From Kluyvera intermedia (GTDB lineage Bacteria > Pseudomonadota > Gammaproteobacteria > Enterobacterales > Enterobacteriaceae): a stretch of DNA of 64,000 bases. The DNA is taken from contig NZ_CP139986.1 of NCBI RefSeq assembly GCF_034424175.1, forward strand, positions 1,054,001 through 1,118,000, written 5' to 3'. Numbering within the stretch: the first letter of the stretch is position 1; the number at the start of each line of letters is the position of its first letter. This document shows, piece after piece, positions 61,565 through 64,000 of this stretch. A program made the translations under genes and the position numbers. The notes under the pieces were generated by a model, which had not been told where the DNA came from, made no database searches, and saw only the letters and a list, made by a program, of their open reading frames with translations.

Positions 61565-61597
61565 GATGCCTCCGGTTTTCATTACTCGCAGTCGTAA

Positions 61598-61613
61598 TGC
61601 AATAACGATGCCA
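61598..61613 (-). promoter_or_regulatory. Sigma-54 promoter of hypABCDE
   Basis: On the reverse strand TGGCATCGTTATTGCA fits the -24/-12 pattern TGGCAC-N5-TTGCA, with the invariant GG and GC ten bases apart. It points to hypA. Confidence 0.85.
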
Positions 61614-61650
61614 GAGATGGATGCTTGCCTGTGAAGACTGTCGATGACGA

Positions 61651-61671
61651 TGTCATTCTGACGAAATGACA
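61651..61671. promoter_or_regulatory. Candidate FhlA binding site between hypA and hycA
   Basis: Arms TGTCATT and AATGACA around seven bases, followed by further TGTCA repeats to 61692. It lies between the two divergent sigma-54 promoters, 40 to 80 bases from each, where FhlA-binding upstream activating sites are known in E. coli. Confidence 0.65.
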
Positions 61672-61728
61672 TGTCACACCCGACGTGTCATTTTCATAAA
61701 ATTCATATTAATCATTGAGTTAAAAATA

Positions 61729-61744
61729 TGGCATGAAATGTGCT
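61729..61744 (+). promoter_or_regulatory. Sigma-54 promoter of the hyc operon
   Basis: TGGCATGAAATGTGCT has the invariant GG and GC ten bases apart, as in E. coli hycA. The transcript would start about 12 bases on, 22 bases before the hycA start. Confidence 0.85.
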
Positions 61745-61778
61745 TAGGAGGCTTGTTTCTATTAACCGGGTAACCGAC

Positions 61779-62246
61779 ATGACTATTTGGGAAATTAGCG
61801 AGAAGGCCGACTTCATCGCCGATCGTCACCGCCGCCATCAGGATCAATGGCGCGTGTACTGTAACTCACTGGTTCAAGGGATAACGCTGTCTAAAGCGCG
61901 CCTGCATCACGGCATGAACTGCGCGCCGGAGAAAGAGCTGAGCTTCGTGCTGTTCGAACACTTTGTGGTGTCCGTATGCCTGACTGGTGGCTTTAACAGC
62001 CACACCGTTGAGTACTACGTGGAAACACGCGATGGCCTGAATAAAGAGTGCGTGGCACGCGCTGAGCTGAATAACAGCGGCTTTATCGATGGCACCGTTA
62101 ATATCCGCGATCGCGAGCAGGTTCTGGAACACTACCTGGAAAAAATTTCGCCGGTATACAACACCTTGTATGCCGCGCTTGAGAGCGACAGCCCGGTCAA
62201 CTTCGGCCAGCTGGCACGTGAGCCTCAACGGGCATCTAACGCCTGA
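61779..62246 (+). CDS. hycA: Formate hydrogenlyase regulatory protein HycA
   Basis: Negative regulator of the formate regulon that counteracts FhlA. The 155 residues (153 in E. coli) include TIWEISEKADFIADRHRRHQ and LFEHFVVSVCLTGGFNSHTVEYYVE (core VSVCLTGGFNSHT). ATG 61779 matches the known start. It has no DNA-binding motif, in line with action on FhlA itself. First gene of the hyc operon. Confidence 0.95.
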   Translation: MTIWEISEKADFIADRHRRHQDQWRVYCNSLVQGITLSKARLHHGMNCAPEKELSFVLFEHFVVSVCLTGGFNSHTVEYYVETRDGLNKECVARAELNNSGFIDGTVNIRDREQVLEHYLEKISPVYNTLYAALESDSPVNFGQLAREPQRASNA

Positions 62247-62263
62247 ATTATTGGTGTGTCGAC

Positions 62264-62281
62264 GGGTGTCGAAATGACACC
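62264..62281. promoter_or_regulatory. Palindrome in the hycA-hycB gap
   Basis: GGTGTC and GACACC around GAAAT, next to an upstream GTGTCGAC. E. coli has a FhlA/IHF-binding control site in this same gap, so this is probably the equivalent FhlA site. Confidence 0.6.
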
Positions 62282-62329
62282 TGCTCTGCATGATTTCGTC
62301 AAAAATGACTATCACCTGAGGAAGACCTG

Positions 62330-62938
62330 GTGAATCGTTTTGTAATTGCTGACTCTACCGTCTGTATCGGTTGCCGCACCTGTGAAGCGGCGTGCGCGGA
62401 AACGCATCGCCATCACGGCCTGCAATCAATGCCGCGGCTGAAAGTTATGCTCAATGAAAAAGAATCCGCGCCGCAGATGTGCCACCAATGCGAAGACGCG
62501 CCGTGTGCCGGGGTTTGCCCGGTGAATGCGATTAACCGCGTCGATGGCGCCGTTCAGCTCAATGAAAGTCTGTGCGTGAGCTGCAAACTGTGCGGCATTG
62601 CCTGCCCGTTTGGCGCGATTGAATTTTCCGGTAGCCGTCCGCTGGATATCCCGGCAAACGCCAACTCGCCGAAAGCGCTGCCAGCCCCTCCGGCCCCGGC
62701 GCGCGTCAGTACGCTGCTGGACTGGGTTCCAGGCGTGCGCGCCATCGCGGTGAAATGTGATCTTTGTTATTTCGACGAGGAAGGCCCGGCCTGTATCCGT
62801 ACCTGTCCTACGAAAGCGCTGCATCTTGTTAATAACATGGACATCGCCCGCGTCAGCCGTCGTAAACGTGAACTGACCTTCCATACCGATTTAGGCGATC
62901 TGTCGCTGTTTCAGGCGCAACAAGGAGAGTCGAAATGA
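62330..62938 (+). CDS. hycB: Formate hydrogenlyase iron-sulfur subunit HycB
   Basis: Ferredoxin-like electron carrier linking formate dehydrogenase H to hydrogenase 3. The 202 residues carry four cluster motifs: CIGCRTCEAAC, CHQCEDAPCAGVCP, CVSCKLCGIACP and CDLCYFDEEGPACIRTCP, so four 4Fe-4S centres are expected. The start is GTG 62330 behind GAGGAAGA. It overlaps hycC by four bases (ATGA). Confidence 0.97.
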   Translation: MNRFVIADSTVCIGCRTCEAACAETHRHHGLQSMPRLKVMLNEKESAPQMCHQCEDAPCAGVCPVNAINRVDGAVQLNESLCVSCKLCGIACPFGAIEFSGSRPLDIPANANSPKALPAPPAPARVSTLLDWVPGVRAIAVKCDLCYFDEEGPACIRTCPTKALHLVNNMDIARVSRRKRELTFHTDLGDLSLFQAQQGESK

Positions 62939-64000
62939 GCGTGATGACGTTAATCAATAACGCAGTGGCGTGGTTCGTCTTTGCTGCGGTGCTCTCCTTT
63001 TTACTGTCGTTTAAGAAACCGCTAAGCGGTTTTGTCGCCGGTATCGGCGGCGCGGTAGGGAGCCTGTGCGCGGCGCTGGCGGGAGCCGAAGTCCTTCTTC
63101 ACGCCACCCCGGTGATGGGCAAACTTTCGCTGGTGCATTACATCGTATTGGTCACCCCGCTAAACGCGGTCTGGCTGATTGCGCTGGGGCTGTGCGGCCT
63201 GTTTGTCAGCCTATACAACATCGACTGGCATCGTCACCCGAACGTGAAAAACAACGGTCTGCTGGTGAACGTTCTGCTGGCTGCGGCGGTTTGCGCGATT
63301 GTTGCCAGCAGCTTCGGTTCGCTGGTGGTGATGGCGGAAATTATGGCGCTGTGTGGGGCATTCCTCACCGGCTGCGTCTCATCCGGCAAGCTGTGGTTTG
63401 CACTGGGCCGTCTGGGTACCCTTTTGCTGGCTATCGCCTGCCTGCTGCTGTGGCAGCGCTATGGCACGCTGGATCTAACGCTGCTGAACGAACGCGCGCA
63501 GTTGTTGCCTATCGGCTCGGATATCTGGGTGCTGTGCGTTATTGGCTTTGGCCTGCTGGCCGGGATTATTCCGCTGCACGGCTGGGTGCCTTCAGCACAT
63601 GCTAACGCCAGCGCACCAGCTGCCGCATTGTTCTCAACCGTGGTGATGAAAGTGGGGCTGCTCGGCATTCTCACTATCTCTCTGCTGGGTGATGCACAAC
63701 CGTTGTGGTGGGGGATCGCGCTGCTGGTACTGGGTATGATCACCGCTTTCGTTGGCGGCCTGTATGCCCTGATGGAGCACAATATTCAGCGTCTGCTGGC
63801 GTACCACACGCTGGAAAATATCGGCATCATCCTGCTCGGTCTTGGCGTCGGCGTAACCGGTCTGGCATTACAGCAGCCGGTGATGGTGGCGCTGGGTCTG
63901 GTGGGTGGTTTGTACCATCTGCTTAACCACAGCCTGTTTAAAACCACGCTGTTTCTCGGCGCGGGCGCGGTCTGGTTCCGTACCGGTCATCGCGATATCG
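62935..64000 (+). CDS. hycC: Formate hydrogenlyase membrane subunit HycC, 5' part
   Basis: Inner-membrane subunit related to the Na+/H+ antiporter-like NuoL/M/N proteins; it anchors the formate hydrogenlyase complex. The frame is open to the window edge, giving the first 355 residues of about 608. Repeated hydrophobic helices are clear, with conserved IPLHGWVPSAHANASAPAA, FSTVVMKVGLLGI, EHNIQRLLAYHTLENIG and GLYHLLNHSLFKTTLFLGA. The Lys in VVMKVG and the Glu in HTLEN are family-conserved. Translation is coupled to hycB. Confidence 0.96.
   Translation, partial: MSVMTLINNAVAWFVFAAVLSFLLSFKKPLSGFVAGIGGAVGSLCAALAGAEVLLHATPVMGKLSLVHYIVLVTPLNAVWLIALGLCGLFVSLYNIDWHRHPNVKNNGLLVNVLLAAAVCAIVASSFGSLVVMAEIMALCGAFLTGCVSSGKLWFALGRLGTLLLAIACLLLWQRYGTLDLTLLNERAQLLPIGSDIWVLCVIGFGLLAGIIPLHGWVPSAHANASAPAAALFSTVVMKVGLLGILTISLLGDAQPLWWGIALLVLGMITAFVGGLYALMEHNIQRLLAYHTLENIGIILLGLGVGVTGLALQQPVMVALGLVGGLYHLLNHSLFKTTLFLGAGAVWFRTGHRDI

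Overview
The window is an enterobacterial chromosome segment. Nearly every housekeeping gene matches its Escherichia coli/Salmonella counterpart in length and sequence, and the order gudD-barA-rlmD-relA-mazG-pyrG-eno-queE-queD-cysJIH-iap-cysDNC-ygbE-ftsB-ispDF-truD-surE-pcm-nlpD-rpoS-mutS-fhlA-hyp-hyc is the E. coli K-12 61-minute region read in the opposite direction. A glycerate kinase gene beside gudD, no mazEF, no CRISPR-Cas between cysH and iap, and a hydroxyarylic acid decarboxylase cluster after rpoS point to a Citrobacter/Salmonella-like member of the Enterobacteriaceae. I cannot fix the genus from sequence alone.

Region 1 (1-15.4 kb): end of gudD and a glycerate kinase gene (garK) broken by an in-frame amber codon; the sensor kinase BarA; rRNA methyltransferase RlmD; stringent-response synthetase RelA; MazG; CTP synthase; enolase; then queuosine genes queE and queD with a periplasmic glucose-1-phosphatase (agp) between them. 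Region 2 (15.6-24.9 kb): the assimilatory sulfate pathway, cysJIH and cysDNC, separated by the reverse-strand aminopeptidase gene iap. Region 3 (25-31.4 kb): a tight chain ftsB-ispD-ispF-truD-surE-pcm-nlpD-rpoS. rpoS carries a one-base deletion that stops translation after 29 codons.

Region 4 (31.4-35.5 kb) is the variable rpoS-mutS interval: an NTF2-like protein, a MarR repressor with a perfect palindromic operator, a UbiX/UbiD-type decarboxylase operon (ecdBCD), and a C-poor non-coding stretch that looks like a promoter-to-terminator RNA unit. Region 5 (38.1-55.8 kb) is the mutS-fhlA interval, the site occupied by SPI-1 in Salmonella. Here it holds AT-rich small orphan genes, a short inverted-repeat element, yedEF, a membrane diguanylate cyclase, a complete heme uptake operon (hemP-hmuRSTUV) under a Fur box, ygbA with an NsrR-like site, an AraC regulator divergent from a PhyH-type dioxygenase, the glycyl-radical pair pflDC, and a secreted esterase flanked by two near-identical palindromic repeats. 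Region 6 (55.8-64 kb): formate-hydrogenlyase control and maturation (fhlA, hypABCDE) and the start of the hyc operon, with divergent sigma-54 promoters.

I found no rRNA, tRNA, insertion sequence, prophage or CRISPR array. The most interesting points are the two inactivated genes (rpoS, garK), the candidate RNA beside mutS, the unusual cargo at the SPI-1 site, and the pflDC enzyme whose active-site motif is not that of a true pyruvate formate-lyase.
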